Shown: positions 26,533-34,651 of the stretch, piece after piece | How the letters are laid out: each line of letters starts with the position of its first letter | Numbering within the stretch: position 1 is the stretch's first letter | NCBI GenBank assembly: GCA_947493695.1 | Contig: CANLSF010000002.1 | Span: forward strand, 248,001-312,000 | DNA: 64,000 nt | Source: an uncultured Kiloniellaceae bacterium | Lineage (GTDB): Bacteria; Pseudomonadota; Alphaproteobacteria; Kiloniellales; Kiloniellaceae | Reading direction: 5' to 3' | Notes under the pieces: model-generated | Databases searched by the model: none | Seen by the model: the letters and a program-made list of their open reading frames with translations, nothing else | What the model was told of the DNA's origin: nothing | Program-made: the position numbers and the translations under genes

Positions 26533-27540
26533 ATGGAATACCGGAATCTGGGCCGCAGCGGCCTGAAAGTCACCAAACTCTGCCTCGGCACCATGATGTT
26601 TGGCGGTCGCAGCGACGAACCCGCCTCGAAGGAAATCATTGCCCACGCTCGTGACCAGGGCATCAACTTCATCGATACAGCCGATGTCTATAATGGCGGC
26701 GAATCCGAGCGGATCGTCGGGCGTGCCCTCGCCGGCGACCGGGACTGGTGGGTTCTGGCGACCAAAGCCGCCAATGTCATGGGCGACGGGCCAAACCGTC
26801 GGGGCTTGAGCCGCCGCTGGCTGATCCAGGCACTGGAAGACAGCCTGACGCGCCTCGGCACCGATCACGTCGACATCCTCTATCTCCACAAAGAAGACCA
26901 CAGCACGCCGCTGGAGGAGACAGTGCGCGCGGTCGGCGACCTCATTGCCCAAGGCAAAACCCGTTATTTCGGTGTCAGTAACTACCGCAGTTGGCGAATT
27001 GCCGAGATCAGCCGCCTCTGTGACAGCTTCGGCATCCCGCGCCCAATCATCAGCCAGCCACTTTACAATGCCCTGAACCGGACGGTAGAGGCCGAGCATC
27101 TGCCCGCCTGCAATCACTATGGCCTCGGCGTCTTTCCCTACAGTCCTCTTGCCCGTGGTATCCTGACCGGCAAGTACGACCCCGACGCCGCACCATCTGC
27201 CGATAGCCGTGCCGGTGCGCAGGACACTCGGATCATGCAGACGGAATGGCGGCGAGAGTCTCTGGTTCTGGCTCAGACGATAAAGGAACACGCTGAGGCG
27301 CGCGGCATCACTGCGGGCCAGTTTGCGTTGGCCTGGCTGTTCAATAACCAAATGATCACGGGCGCCGTTGCCGGTCCCCGAACCCTGGAGCAGTGGCAGG
27401 AAAACCTGGGCTCCCTCGCCTATCAGTTCACGGCGGAGGACGAAGCGCTGATCGATAGCCTTGTTGTAACCGGTCATCCCTCGACCCCCGGCTACAACGA
27501 CCCCGCCTATCCGATCGAAGGCCGCACACCCTTGAACTGA
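26533..27540 (+). CDS. Aldo/keto reductase
   Basis: 335 residues. TIM-barrel NAD(P)H-dependent oxidoreductase. Motifs: [20 protein letters not shown] at the N-terminus, the catalytic Asp/Tyr in [11 protein letters not shown], Lys in [10 protein letters not shown], and His in [21 protein letters not shown] and the cofactor-binding [12 protein letters not shown] near the end. The group resembles YajO/AKR13-type enzymes acting on small aldehydes or ketones. Physiological substrate unknown. Stands alone, 154 bp after the metal exporter. Confidence 0.92.
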   Translation: MEYRNLGRSGLKVTKLCLGTMMFGGRSDEPASKEIIAHARDQGINFIDTADVYNGGESERIVGRALAGDRDWWVLATKAANVMGDGPNRRGLSRRWLIQALEDSLTRLGTDHVDILYLHKEDHSTPLEETVRAVGDLIAQGKTRYFGVSNYRSWRIAEISRLCDSFGIPRPIISQPLYNALNRTVEAEHLPACNHYGLGVFPYSPLARGILTGKYDPDAAPSADSRAGAQDTRIMQTEWRRESLVLAQTIKEHAEARGITAGQFALAWLFNNQMITGAVAGPRTLEQWQENLGSLAYQFTAEDEALIDSLVVTGHPSTPGYNDPAYPIEGRTPLN

Positions 27541-27716
27541 CGGCGATCCTGGGGAAAAGGCGAATATTAACCATACAGCCGGATAGTGACCGAGAAACGG
27601 CACTTTCGGTAGATTTACGTCGGGTTAGCGCTGAACGACAGAGCAGTCTTTCTTCCCTATCGGCAGAGTCAGGATCAGCGTTTGCGGAAAAGTGCCTAAT
27701 CGGGGCGTGCTGGGGC

Positions 27717-27745
27717 TTGCGTCCGGGTCATAGCTCGGTTATATA
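27717..27745 (+). promoter_or_regulatory. Probable housekeeping promoter of rpmE
   Basis: TTGCGT (27717-27722), 17-bp spacer, TATATA (27740-27745), with start expected near 27752, about 19 nt before the rpmE ATG and its AGAGGA site. Good match to a sigma-70-type promoter. Confidence 0.65.
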
Positions 27746-27770
27746 CGCGGCCTTCAAGAGGATCAGGACG

Positions 27771-27998
27771 ATGAAACAAGACATCCACCCCGAGTACCAC
27801 GAGATCACCATTCTCATGACCGATGGCAGCGAGTTCAAGACGCGCTCGACCTACGGCAAGGAAGGCGACACGCTTCGCCTGGATATCGACCCCAAGACGC
27901 ACCCGGCCTGGACCGGTGAGCATCGTCTGGTCGACTCCGGTGGTCAGGTTGCCAAGTTCAACAAGCGCTTCGCCGGTCTCGGTCTCAAGCAGGACTAA
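27771..27998 (+). CDS. rpmE: 50S ribosomal protein L31
   Basis: 75 residues from ATG 27771 ([12 protein letters not shown]), with AGAGGATCAGGACG upstream. No cysteines: the CxxC zinc site of E. coli L31 is absent and replaced by LMTDGSEF and IDPKTHPAW, which is the usual alphaproteobacterial form. It bridges the two ribosomal subunits. A strong terminator follows. Confidence 0.96.
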   Translation: MKQDIHPEYHEITILMTDGSEFKTRSTYGKEGDTLRLDIDPKTHPAWTGEHRLVDSGGQVAKFNKRFAGLGLKQD

Positions 27999-28066
27999 GG
28001 TCTCGCTATGCGCTTGGCGCAGTGTTTCGGGAGCGAGTGATCGCCTTTCGGAACAACTGCCAAACC

Positions 28067-28096
28067 AATGGGCTCCTTTCGGGGCCCATTTGTGTT
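28067..28096 (+). terminator. Rho-independent terminator after rpmE
   Basis: AATGGGC-T-CC, TTTC loop, GG-G-GCCCATT, then TGTGTTTCTGTTTT. Clear stem-loop with a T-rich tail, 69 bp past the rpmE stop. Confidence 0.85.
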
Positions 28097-28132
28097 TCTG
28101 TTTTCAGGGTAAGGTCGAGCCGTAAAGCGGCT

Positions 28133-28576
28133 TCAGGCCACACTATCCAGCATCGAATCCAGACGGGCCACGCGCTGATAGAGGCGATGGCTGCGATCCA
28201 GCAGTTCCACTAGTTTCGGCTGCAGCACCACCTCTTCGAGACAGCCGCTTGACTCGCAGACTTCCTGTCCGGAGAGCCTGTGCTCGGCGGATGCCGCATC
28301 GCTTCTGGAAATCTCGCCGGCATGAACGGCTTTCTGAATCAGCAGCCAGGCCATGATCTGGGTCAGGCGCGCGGTGAGCCGCATGGTTTCGCTGCTCGCC
28401 CAGAGCTGCGCCTCCGGCGTCATCTTGGCACGCTCCGCCCTATCGTGATGGGTCAGATAGTCCCGCGACTCACGCATCAAGGCCATAGCCTCGTCGTAGG
28501 TCGAATCAAAAAACGCTACTGGTGCCGCCGAACTACTCAAAATCAAGTTTACCCAGGTTGTGGCCTCGAAAAGCAA
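28133..28576 (-). CDS. DUF1465 family protein
   Basis: 147 residues as drawn, with a TTG start that is uncertain; later starts are possible because the family homology begins about residue 22 (FFDSTYDEAMALMRESRDYL). The family core ETMRLTARLTQIMAWLLIQKAVHAGEIS is clear. Helical cytosolic protein with a coiled-coil C-terminus (VELLDRSHRLYQRVARLDSML). Conserved across alphaproteobacteria and linked in some to cell envelope or cell-cycle control; exact role not known to me. Convergent with rpmE. Confidence 0.8.
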   Translation of the reverse strand: MLFEATTWVNLILSSSAAPVAFFDSTYDEAMALMRESRDYLTHHDRAERAKMTPEAQLWASSETMRLTARLTQIMAWLLIQKAVHAGEISRSDAASAEHRLSGQEVCESSGCLEEVVLQPKLVELLDRSHRLYQRVARLDSMLDSVA

Positions 28577-28740
28577 TAAATGGTGACTGCCACGCAGCCG
28601 CCAGCCAGGGCAGAGAGTCTATCAAGACCTGCCTTAACAATTGGTTGGTTCCAATAATTAAGCAATTCCCGGGTGATATTATAACTTTCAACAGCTTAGG
28701 CAGATGCATCGCCTCATTTCAAAAAATAATCTCACCCTCT

Positions 28741-28769
28741 TGAAGCCGATTTCCCGTCCGACTATATCC
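28741..28769 (+). promoter_or_regulatory. Promoter of the Hsp20 gene
   Basis: TTGAAG (28741-28746), 17-bp spacer, TATATC (28764-28769). Preceded by CTC, so the -35 box reads CTCTTGAAG, close to the CTTGAA box of heat-shock sigma factor RpoH as well. Start of transcription expected near 28776, giving a leader of about 105 nt. Confidence 0.6.
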
Positions 28770-28789
28770 AAAGTGTCGTCAGGCAATGC

Positions 28790-28881
28790 CTCAGAGAGGG
28801 TTGCAGTTGGTGACAAACAGAGGGTCGGACCAGTGTGGTAGGCCCGTTTATTAACCATGTTGCTCATAGGAGGATATGGCA
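28790..28881 (+). promoter_or_regulatory. Probable ROSE-type RNA thermometer in the hsp20 leader
   Basis: The leader ends in CCATGTTGCTCATAGGAGG. TTGCT (28860-28864) faces AGGAGG (28868-28873) as in ROSE elements, where U-U/C-G-C-U pairs with the Shine-Dalgarno sequence through a G-G mismatch; flanking CCAT and ATGG close the stem. An upstream hairpin can form from GGGTCGGACC and GGTAGGCCC. At low temperature the ribosome site would be masked; heat melts it. Position directly before an Hsp20 gene is exactly where ROSE elements occur. Confidence 0.8.
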
Positions 28882-29349
28882 ATGCGTAGTTACGATCTTT
28901 CCCCCCTTTATCGTGCGTCCGTCGGTTTCGACCGGATGATGAACCTTCTGGATTCCGCTGCTCGTGTAGACGAATCCACACCGAGCTACCCGCCTTACAA
29001 CATCGAGAAGATCAGCGAAGACGCCTATCGGATCTCAATGGCTGTCGCAGGGTTCTCGGAGGAAGAGCTCGATATCACGGTAACCAAGAATTCCCTCGTC
29101 ATTTCAGGCAAGAAGGACAAAGCGGCTGATAAGGAAACGGCTTTCCTGCATCAGGGTATTGCGAACCGTAGTTTCCAGCGCAGCTTTGAACTGGCCGACC
29201 ACATTCGAATCGCGGGCGCGGCCCTCCAGAATGGCCTCTTGCACATTGAGTTGGTCCGCGAGGTTCCTGAAGCCATGAAACCCCGCAGCATCAAGATCGA
29301 AGCCACGGCGCCGAAGGCCGCCAAGGTGATCGAAGACAAGGCTGCGTAA
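28882..29349 (+). CDS. Small heat-shock protein Hsp20 (IbpA-like)
   Basis: 155 residues. The ATG at 28882 is preferred: AGGAGG is 8 nt upstream, whereas it is only 2 nt from the in-frame ATG at 28876. This gives MRSYDLSPLYRASVGFDRMM, typical of IbpA-class proteins. The alpha-crystallin domain (about 37-130) has YRISMAVAGFSEEELDITV and NGLLHIELVREVPEAMKPRSI. ATP-independent holdase that binds unfolding proteins. Expression is probably controlled by the RpoH-like promoter and the thermometer upstream. Confidence 0.95.
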   Translation: MRSYDLSPLYRASVGFDRMMNLLDSAARVDESTPSYPPYNIEKISEDAYRISMAVAGFSEEELDITVTKNSLVISGKKDKAADKETAFLHQGIANRSFQRSFELADHIRIAGAALQNGLLHIELVREVPEAMKPRSIKIEATAPKAAKVIEDKAA

Positions 29350-29416
29350 CCTCTTAGCCTTTCAATCATAGTGTGGAACCAGCATTTACGCCCTCGCGTG
29401 AATGCGAAAAAAGAAG

Positions 29417-29444
29417 AGCCGGGCGGAAGAAATTCCGTCCGGCT
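29417..29444. terminator. Stem-loop between hsp20 and the thioesterase operon
   Basis: 12-bp stem AGCCGGGCGGAA / TTCCGTCCGGCT with a GAAA loop. The T-rich flank (CTTCTTTTTTC) is on the minus strand, so it ends minus-strand transcripts best; on the plus strand it follows the hsp20 stop by 67 bp and may protect that mRNA's 3' end. Confidence 0.7.
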
Positions 29445-29912
29445 TAAGTTGACAGGGGAGGAAATGAGCTTGCGAGAAGCCTCGCTTTTCCGAGCCACAC
29501 CGCGAATATAAACGCAGTGCCTTGTAGCCCGTAAATCCAGTGCAATCGCTACATGCGATCCTGCAAAATTCGGATAAGGCCTCTCTGATAAATCCTGATC
29601 AGAAAACCGCCCAAGGCCGTTGTCTGATCCGCAATATCAATTCATATGTAAACATACATATTTATCTTATCGTTTGTAAACATATATTTTAACCATAACG
29701 CATCTTTTTTCGAAAAACATCCTTCGCCGGCACTTCAAATGCCGGACTCGTGTAAAAACAGGTCAGTCGGGCTGGATAGGATCCTGGGTCTGTTGAGGCG
29801 TAAGGAACTCAGGAAGTGAGCGGAAACCACAGAACGGCCCCGGCGAAAATGCGCATTATATTGACGGGCGCTCGGCCTAAAATTGATCGGGTCGAGAGCT
29901 AGGACCGCGTGG
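29445..29912. other. A/T-rich intergenic stretch with repeated TGTAAACATA
   Basis: No gene seen. The part at 29640-29695 is markedly A/T rich and carries TGTAAACATA twice (about 29647 and 29676) as direct repeats, with an overlapping TATGT-AAACATAC partial palindrome. A small hairpin CCGGCA/TGCCGG lies at about 29728-29744. The TTTACAAAC-like core resembles TetR-type efflux operators, but no such pump or regulator is adjacent. Confidence 0.45.
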
Positions 29913-30362
29913 TCAGACCGCGAGCGCGTCCAGCGCGCGACGCAGAGATTCCGGTATCTCCACCGGCTTCATGCCGGTCCGATCGACAAAGACGTGCACG
30001 AAACGCCCCTCGGCAGATACCTCTTCTTCAGGCGCGGCAGCAGGGCTGTTTTTGAACAGCCCGATCTCATAGGTCACGCTGCGTCTGCCCAATCTGGAAA
30101 CGCGCAAACCCGCATCGATCACATCCGGAAATGCAAAAGACGCCCGATAACTGCAGTAGGACTCGGCGCAAACGCCGATCACTTCCCCCTGATGGATATC
30201 TAGCTGCCCCTTCTCGATCAGGTAGGTGTTTATAACCGTATCGAAATAGGCGTAGTAGATAACGTTATTCACATGCCCGTAGATGTCGTTGTCCATCCAG
30301 CGGGTGGGAATCTGGAGAAAATGGGGATAATTGGCGCGGGTCTCGCCAGCAGCTCGCGGCAT
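29913..30362 (-). CDS. Acyl-CoA thioesterase, hotdog fold (YbgC/FadM type)
   Basis: 149 residues. Single hotdog domain with RWMDNDIYGHVNNVIYYAYFDTVINTYL, the 4-hydroxybenzoyl-CoA thioesterase motif (Asp, then GHVNN). Cytosolic; probably hydrolyses acyl- or aryl-CoA. Its ATG overlaps the last base of the preceding hydrolase stop (TAATG), so the two are translationally coupled and may act in one pathway. Confidence 0.9.
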   Translation of the reverse strand: MPRAAGETRANYPHFLQIPTRWMDNDIYGHVNNVIYYAYFDTVINTYLIEKGQLDIHQGEVIGVCAESYCSYRASFAFPDVIDAGLRVSRLGRRSVTYEIGLFKNSPAAAPEEEVSAEGRFVHVFVDRTGMKPVEIPESLRRALDALAV

Positions 30363-31150
30363 TACAGAAAACCCTTCAGCGCCGCCAGCGTATCGTCGGG
30401 CTTTTCGAGCATCATCATGTGCCCGGATCCCTCGATCTTTGCAATCCGTGCGCCGGCGATCTTAGACGCCAGCGCCGAGCCGGCCTTGAAAGGCGTCATC
30501 TTATCCGCCTGTCCCAGAACCAGCAGCGTATTGCAGGTGACCTTGTCAGCCGCTGCCTCTCCGCCTGTGTAGGCACTACAGGCAGAAAGATCATTGTGCA
30601 GCACACCGGGCGCTGCACGTTCCAACAGGCGCGCGCCGCCGCCCATCATCCAAAGGCCGGGCGTGGTATTGCCACCGACGTGACCAGTATCTCCATGAGC
30701 CCAGGAGGTGACCAGATCGACCGCAAGATGGTCGTTCGCCTCAGCCGCATCCAGAAGCGCCGGGTGAACCGGCATGCTCGCGGCAACACCGAGCAACGCA
30801 AGCGCCCTGGCCCTCCCCGGGTGGCGCGCGGCAAACTCAAGCGCAGAAATTGCCCCCATGGAGTGGCCGACCACAGCCGCCGTCTCGAGTCCGGCTGCAT
30901 CCAGCAACTCGGGAAGCCAGTCCGCGATGGCCTCGATTGAAGAAAGAGCTGTTCCCTGAGAAAGTCCATGTCCCGGCAGATCGACCGCAAGGATCGAGTA
31001 GCCGTGATGGGCAAAGTATCTCGATTGAAGGGACCACACGGTCCGATCCATCCCGGCGCCATGGACAAATACGACTGCAGGCAAACTAGGATCGAAATCC
31101 TTTCCACCTGTCGCACCAAAGATGCTGTTGCCACCGACTGTCAGTTTCAT
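30362..31150 (-). CDS. Alpha/beta hydrolase
   Basis: 262 residues from ATG 31150; a TTG start at 31171 is also open. Alpha/beta-hydrolase fold: oxyanion-hole motif VFVHGAGMD, nucleophile elbow VGHSMG (Ser about 102), acid in the LVLGQADKMTP strand and His in EGSGHMMMLEKPD. Members include esterases, lactonases and C-C hydrolases; the substrate is unknown. Encoded just before a thioesterase with a one-base overlap. Confidence 0.92.
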   Translation of the reverse strand: MKLTVGGNSIFGATGGKDFDPSLPAVVFVHGAGMDRTVWSLQSRYFAHHGYSILAVDLPGHGLSQGTALSSIEAIADWLPELLDAAGLETAAVVGHSMGAISALEFAARHPGRARALALLGVAASMPVHPALLDAAEANDHLAVDLVTSWAHGDTGHVGGNTTPGLWMMGGGARLLERAAPGVLHNDLSACSAYTGGEAAADKVTCNTLLVLGQADKMTPFKAGSALASKIAGARIAKIEGSGHMMMLEKPDDTLAALKGFL

Positions 31151-31207
31151 AATGACGTCCCGTTTTTCCAAACTTACGAAGGGCCTGCTGGTTACAGCTC
31201 TTGCGGT

Positions 31208-32503
31208 TTATCCCCTCTGGGATGCCTTAAGCGCCTGGTTAAGGTCGCTGATGATATCGCCCGCATCCTCCAGACCGACCGACAGGCGTATCATGTCTTC
31301 TCCGACACCCGCGTCCTCAAGCTGCTGCGCGGTCATCTGCTGATGGGTTGTCGAAGCCGGGTGGATGACCAGAGTCTTGGCATCTCCGACGTTTGCCAGA
31401 TGCGATGCCAGTGCGCAGCCTTCAATAAAGCGTGCTCCCGCAGCCCGGCCGCCTTTGATACCGAAGCTGATGATCGAACCCGCGCCCTTTGGCATTCGCT
31501 CTTTCGCCAGGGCGAAATCCGGATGGCTCTCGAGGCTTGGATGTATTACCCAGCTGACCGCGTCGTGGGTTTCAAGAAACTGCGCCAGCTTCGTCGTGTT
31601 GGAAACGTGGCGTTCCATGCGCAGCGGCAGGGTCTCGATGCCCTGCAAAATGTAGAACGCATTTTGCGGCGAAAGCACGGCGCCAAAGTCACGTAACCCC
31701 TCGGCCCGCGCCCGCATGGAAAATGCCGTCGGGCCGTATTCTTCGGCGAAGTTGATGCCGTGATATCCTGCGTAGGGTTCGCTAAGGGTCGGGAATTTGT
31801 CATTGGCGGCCCAATCGAATCCGCCTCCGTCGACGACGATACCGCCGAGTGCCAGGCCATGGCCGCCCAGCCATTTGGTCAGCGAATGCATCACAATGTC
31901 CGCGCCATATTCGATCGGGCGGCAGAGATAAGGCGAGGCGAATGTGTTGTCGACCATAAGCGGCAGGCCGGCATCATGCGCCACCTTGGCGACCGCTTCG
32001 ATATCGAGAACCTCAAGTCCTGGGTTCCCGAGGGTCTCTGCATAAATCAGACGTGTATCTTCAGTGATAGCTGCGCGCATCGCATCCGGATCGCGCGGAT
32101 TGACAAAGCTCGCAGTGATTCCGAATCGGGGCAGGCTGTGCACGAACATATTGACCGAGCCGCCATAGAGTGAGGATGAGGCCACGATATGCCCGCCCTG
32201 CCCCATCAGAGTGATAATGGCCAGGTGAAGCGCGGCCTGTCCGGAGGCCGTCGCCACTGCACCTACACCGCCCTCCAGGGCCGCGACACGCTCTTCCACG
32301 ACCGACACCGTCGGATTCGAAATCCGGCTGTAGATGTGTCCCTGCCGTTCCAGATTAAACAGGGAAGCCGCATGCTCGGTATCCTGGAAAACAAACGAGG
32401 AGGTCTGATAAATCGGCACCGCACGCGCGCCTGTCACAGGATCAGGCTGCTGCCCGGCGTGCAACGATAGGGTGTCGAACTTTAAGAACTTTGCATCAAC
32501 CAT
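31208..32503 (-). CDS. metY: O-acetylhomoserine sulfhydrylase / aminocarboxypropyltransferase
   Basis: 431 residues from ATG 32503 (TTG 32509 also possible). Cys/Met-metabolism PLP enzyme: DTLSLHAGQQPDPVTGARAVPIYQTSSFVF start, YSRISNPT, MVDNTFASPYLCRP, and the PLP Lys in HSLTKWLGGHG. The length of about 430 and LHAGQ start fit MetY, which makes homocysteine from O-acetylhomoserine and sulfide, better than the about 390-residue MetB/MetC/MetZ. No SAM-II riboswitch was recognisable upstream. Preceded by an intrinsic terminator and candidate sRNA on the same strand. Confidence 0.93.
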   Translation of the reverse strand: MVDAKFLKFDTLSLHAGQQPDPVTGARAVPIYQTSSFVFQDTEHAASLFNLERQGHIYSRISNPTVSVVEERVAALEGGVGAVATASGQAALHLAIITLMGQGGHIVASSSLYGGSVNMFVHSLPRFGITASFVNPRDPDAMRAAITEDTRLIYAETLGNPGLEVLDIEAVAKVAHDAGLPLMVDNTFASPYLCRPIEYGADIVMHSLTKWLGGHGLALGGIVVDGGGFDWAANDKFPTLSEPYAGYHGINFAEEYGPTAFSMRARAEGLRDFGAVLSPQNAFYILQGIETLPLRMERHVSNTTKLAQFLETHDAVSWVIHPSLESHPDFALAKERMPKGAGSIISFGIKGGRAAGARFIEGCALASHLANVGDAKTLVIHPASTTHQQMTAQQLEDAGVGEDMIRLSVGLEDAGDIISDLNQALKASQRG

Positions 32504-32665
32504 CGTCAACCCCGTCTAACTCTATTCGGGCTCGGCAACACACGACGATCTTGGGAATTAAACAGATTTCCGGGTATTGGAGCCAACCTGGGCCGGAGAC
32601 TACACGAGATTTCAACGTGTTCTCAACGCCCATCAATCCAATGTCGCAAGAAAATTCTATCGCTG

Positions 32666-32747
32666 AAAAAAAGAGAGGGCCTTCGATCCTTATAATGGAT
32701 CGTGGCCCTCATCTTATTATTTACCATACCCTGTCAACTTGCCTTGG
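32666..32747 (-). ncRNA. Candidate small RNA with its own promoter and terminator
   Basis: On the minus strand TTGACC (32781-32776), a 17-bp spacer and TAGTGT (32758-32753) form a plausible promoter. The transcript would start near 32746 (GTGCCAAGGC), run about 80 nt and end in a long two-part hairpin (GAGGGCC..GATCC / GGATC..GGCCCTC, 32675-32710) followed by TCTTTTTTT. It is not an obvious leader of metY, because the terminator would stop it about 165 nt before that gene unless it acts as an attenuator. No known family recognised. Confidence 0.5.
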
Positions 32748-32867
32748 CACGAACACTAAGCAGGCCGAATGAGCCGGTCAAGCGCGGATTTATTAACTTC
32801 GGATGTGATGGATTAAAAATGGATCGCAACGGATTGTTAAGAATAGTGTTCAACTAATCCGTGCTGC

Positions 32868-32895
32868 AAAAGAAAACCGCCGGACGAACCGGCGG
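32868..32895 (-). terminator. Rho-independent terminator downstream of the AEC carrier gene
   Basis: CCGCCGG (32877-32883) pairs with CCGGCGG (32889-32895) with a 5-nt loop; minus-strand tail TTTTCTTTTGC. It lies about 240 nt past the AEC stop, giving that mRNA a long 3' UTR that includes CCTCCC, a possible anti-Shine-Dalgarno seed of a 3'-derived sRNA. Confidence 0.8.
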
Positions 32896-33136
32896 CAAGT
32901 TTACAGGGAGGCATTACAAGGAACGGAAAACTTCCGAACAACGGTGAGTTAACAAAAGAATCACTCGAACCGTTATGAAGAGAATATCGTCCCTCTACTA
33001 ACAAATGGTTAACAGGCATACGAATTTCAATTCTTTTGCCGTTTCACTTTAAAGATACCGGACTATCGATCCGTTGCTTTAAACAAACGGCAAGACTGCG
33101 AAACAAGAAACGCGTTAGGAACAATTTTAAGAAGTT

Positions 33137-34078
33137 TTACGCGAAATACGCGAAATACGCGAGTAACATTGACACGGTCACCAGCGATAAACCAGTAGAA
33201 ATCAAGATGGCTGATGCGGCTCGGGCGGTATAAATTCCGTAGTGCTCCGCCATGATAAACACATTTACACCAACCGGCAGCGCAGACGTCACGACGGCAA
33301 CCGCCGCCCATACAGGTTGCAGATCGAAAACAAAGAAGACCAGAACTGCGGTCACGATCGGGTGGATAATAAGCTTGAATGTAACCAGCGCCGCGCACTG
33401 CCTGAGATCACCCCCAAGCTGATACCCCACCAGCGACGCCCCCAAGGCAAAGAGCGCGCAAGGAGCTGCCGCCCCGCTGAGCAACTCACCGAATCGATCG
33501 ATTGAGACAGGCAATGCCAGGCCGCTTGCGCCGTAAAGCTGACCCGCAAGCAACGCCACGATGATCGGATTTTTGAAGATTGCAAAAAAGATTAATTTCA
33601 GCTTCTGCCCCAGTGACGCCGCCGAGCCACGCCCCAACTCAACAATCAGAGACACCAACGGCATAATGATCGGAGAGTGAAATGCGATAATCAGCGTGAG
33701 GGCCACAAGCCCCTCCTCACCGAAGGCGCCATAAACCAGGGGCAGGCCAAGCAACACGGTGTTCGAAAAAATCGCCCCCATGCCCATAATCGCGGCTTCT
33801 TCTCCGCTGGCGGCAAAGGCCCGGCGGGAAAAAAGCCACGCCATGGCAAAATTGACCGCGAGCGCGCTGAAGTACGCAACGACAATGGAAAAATCGAATC
33901 CGGCCTCCGGCCCACCTTTTGCCATGGTCCGAAACAGCAAGGCGGGAATAGCCAGATAGAACACAAAGGTCGTCAGACCTTTGACCGCTTCCTGCGACAT
34001 GAAGCGGGTCCGCCCGGCCAGATAACCGCAGAGCACCAGCGCAAAGACCGGCAGAACGGTGTTGATCGCCGTTTCCAT
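33137..34078 (-). CDS. AEC (auxin efflux carrier) family transporter
   Basis: 313 residues. About ten membrane helices in two five-helix halves; opening INTVLPVFALVLCGYLAGR and the signature FYLAIPALLFRTMAKGG and FSNTVLLGLPLV are typical. Bacterial members move malonate, malate or other organic anions. The C-terminus ends in a tandem LAYFAYFA encoded by two 9-bp repeats (GCGTATTTC) right up to the stop. No operon partner. Confidence 0.9.
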   Translation of the reverse strand: METAINTVLPVFALVLCGYLAGRTRFMSQEAVKGLTTFVFYLAIPALLFRTMAKGGPEAGFDFSIVVAYFSALAVNFAMAWLFSRRAFAASGEEAAIMGMGAIFSNTVLLGLPLVYGAFGEEGLVALTLIIAFHSPIIMPLVSLIVELGRGSAASLGQKLKLIFFAIFKNPIIVALLAGQLYGASGLALPVSIDRFGELLSGAAAPCALFALGASLVGYQLGGDLRQCAALVTFKLIIHPIVTAVLVFFVFDLQPVWAAVAVVTSALPVGVNVFIMAEHYGIYTARAASAILISTGLSLVTVSMLLAYFAYFA

Positions 34079-34171
34079 TTATTCAGTACAGTTCCTATGG
34101 GCGCCCCATGAAACAGCAGCGCTTTATGCCCGGACGCGGCAGGAAAACCTGGGTGCCGCAGGACGAAAAAA

Positions 34172-34354
34172 TTAACTTTTGAAGAGTGAATCTATCTCGG
34201 AACGGTGGTTCTTCTTGCTGGCAACCTCTGCATCGATCCGCGCGATCTCGGTTTCCAGAGACTCGCGATACGCAGCCAGCTCATCGAGGCCCATCACACT
34301 GAGGTCCTTCAGTTTGGGTTGCTTCTTCCTCGGTTCTAAATCTTCCAGTTCCAT
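34172..34354 (-). CDS. DUF1192 family protein
   Basis: 60 residues from ATG 34354, which has GGAGG 7 nt upstream; a longer frame to 34390 lacks this. MELEDLEPRKKQP, then LSVMGLDELAAYRESLETEIARIDAEVASKK ending in DSLFKS matches the small alphaproteobacterial DUF1192 family: one amphipathic coiled-coil helix. Function unknown. Often found divergent from a quinone oxidoreductase-type gene, as here. Confidence 0.88.
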   Translation of the reverse strand: MELEDLEPRKKQPKLKDLSVMGLDELAAYRESLETEIARIDAEVASKKNHRSEIDSLFKS

Positions 34355-34651
34355 AGAGGTGCCTCCAGCTGTTCGCTTGCCTTGGGTCACAGGCTGCGAC
34401 TAAATTGCCATGCAGTCCAGAGTGTGTTTGCAAAGTCTAGAGGCAAACACCGGCTGATGGAACGACACCTTTTGCCTCTCCTGAGCATAGCGGCTGTGCA
34501 AATTTGTAATAGGAAAAAACTCCCAGAACCTTTTCCGCCAAACCTGACGTGCGAAACGCCCCAACCCAACAAACGAAAACATCTGTCTTGGACGGCATCG
34601 ATCCTGCCCCATATTAGTCTTTGATCTCATTCTCCTATACGAGGCCCCTGA

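Larger units (their letters stand above)
32504..33136. other. 633-bp intergenic region with two minus-strand terminators
   Basis: Between the AEC carrier gene and metY. It holds hairpin/T-tract terminators at 32868-32895 and 32666-32710 and a promoter-like pair in between, suggesting a stand-alone small RNA (next entry). A 60-codon minus-strand frame at 32837-33019 runs through the first terminator and has no family features. The metY promoter should lie within 32504-32665. Confidence 0.6.

Noticed and set aside
26320-27603. 427-codon minus-strand frame
   Set aside because: Antisense to the aldo/keto reductase, whose motifs are intact; the antisense product has no recognisable domain.
32504-32665. 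SAM-II or other methionine riboswitch before metY
   Set aside because: Looked for the conserved GAUUUAAC and GCUAAA-type blocks on the minus strand and did not find them.
32837-33019. 60-codon minus-strand frame
   Set aside because: Spans an intrinsic terminator, lacks a ribosome site and family features.
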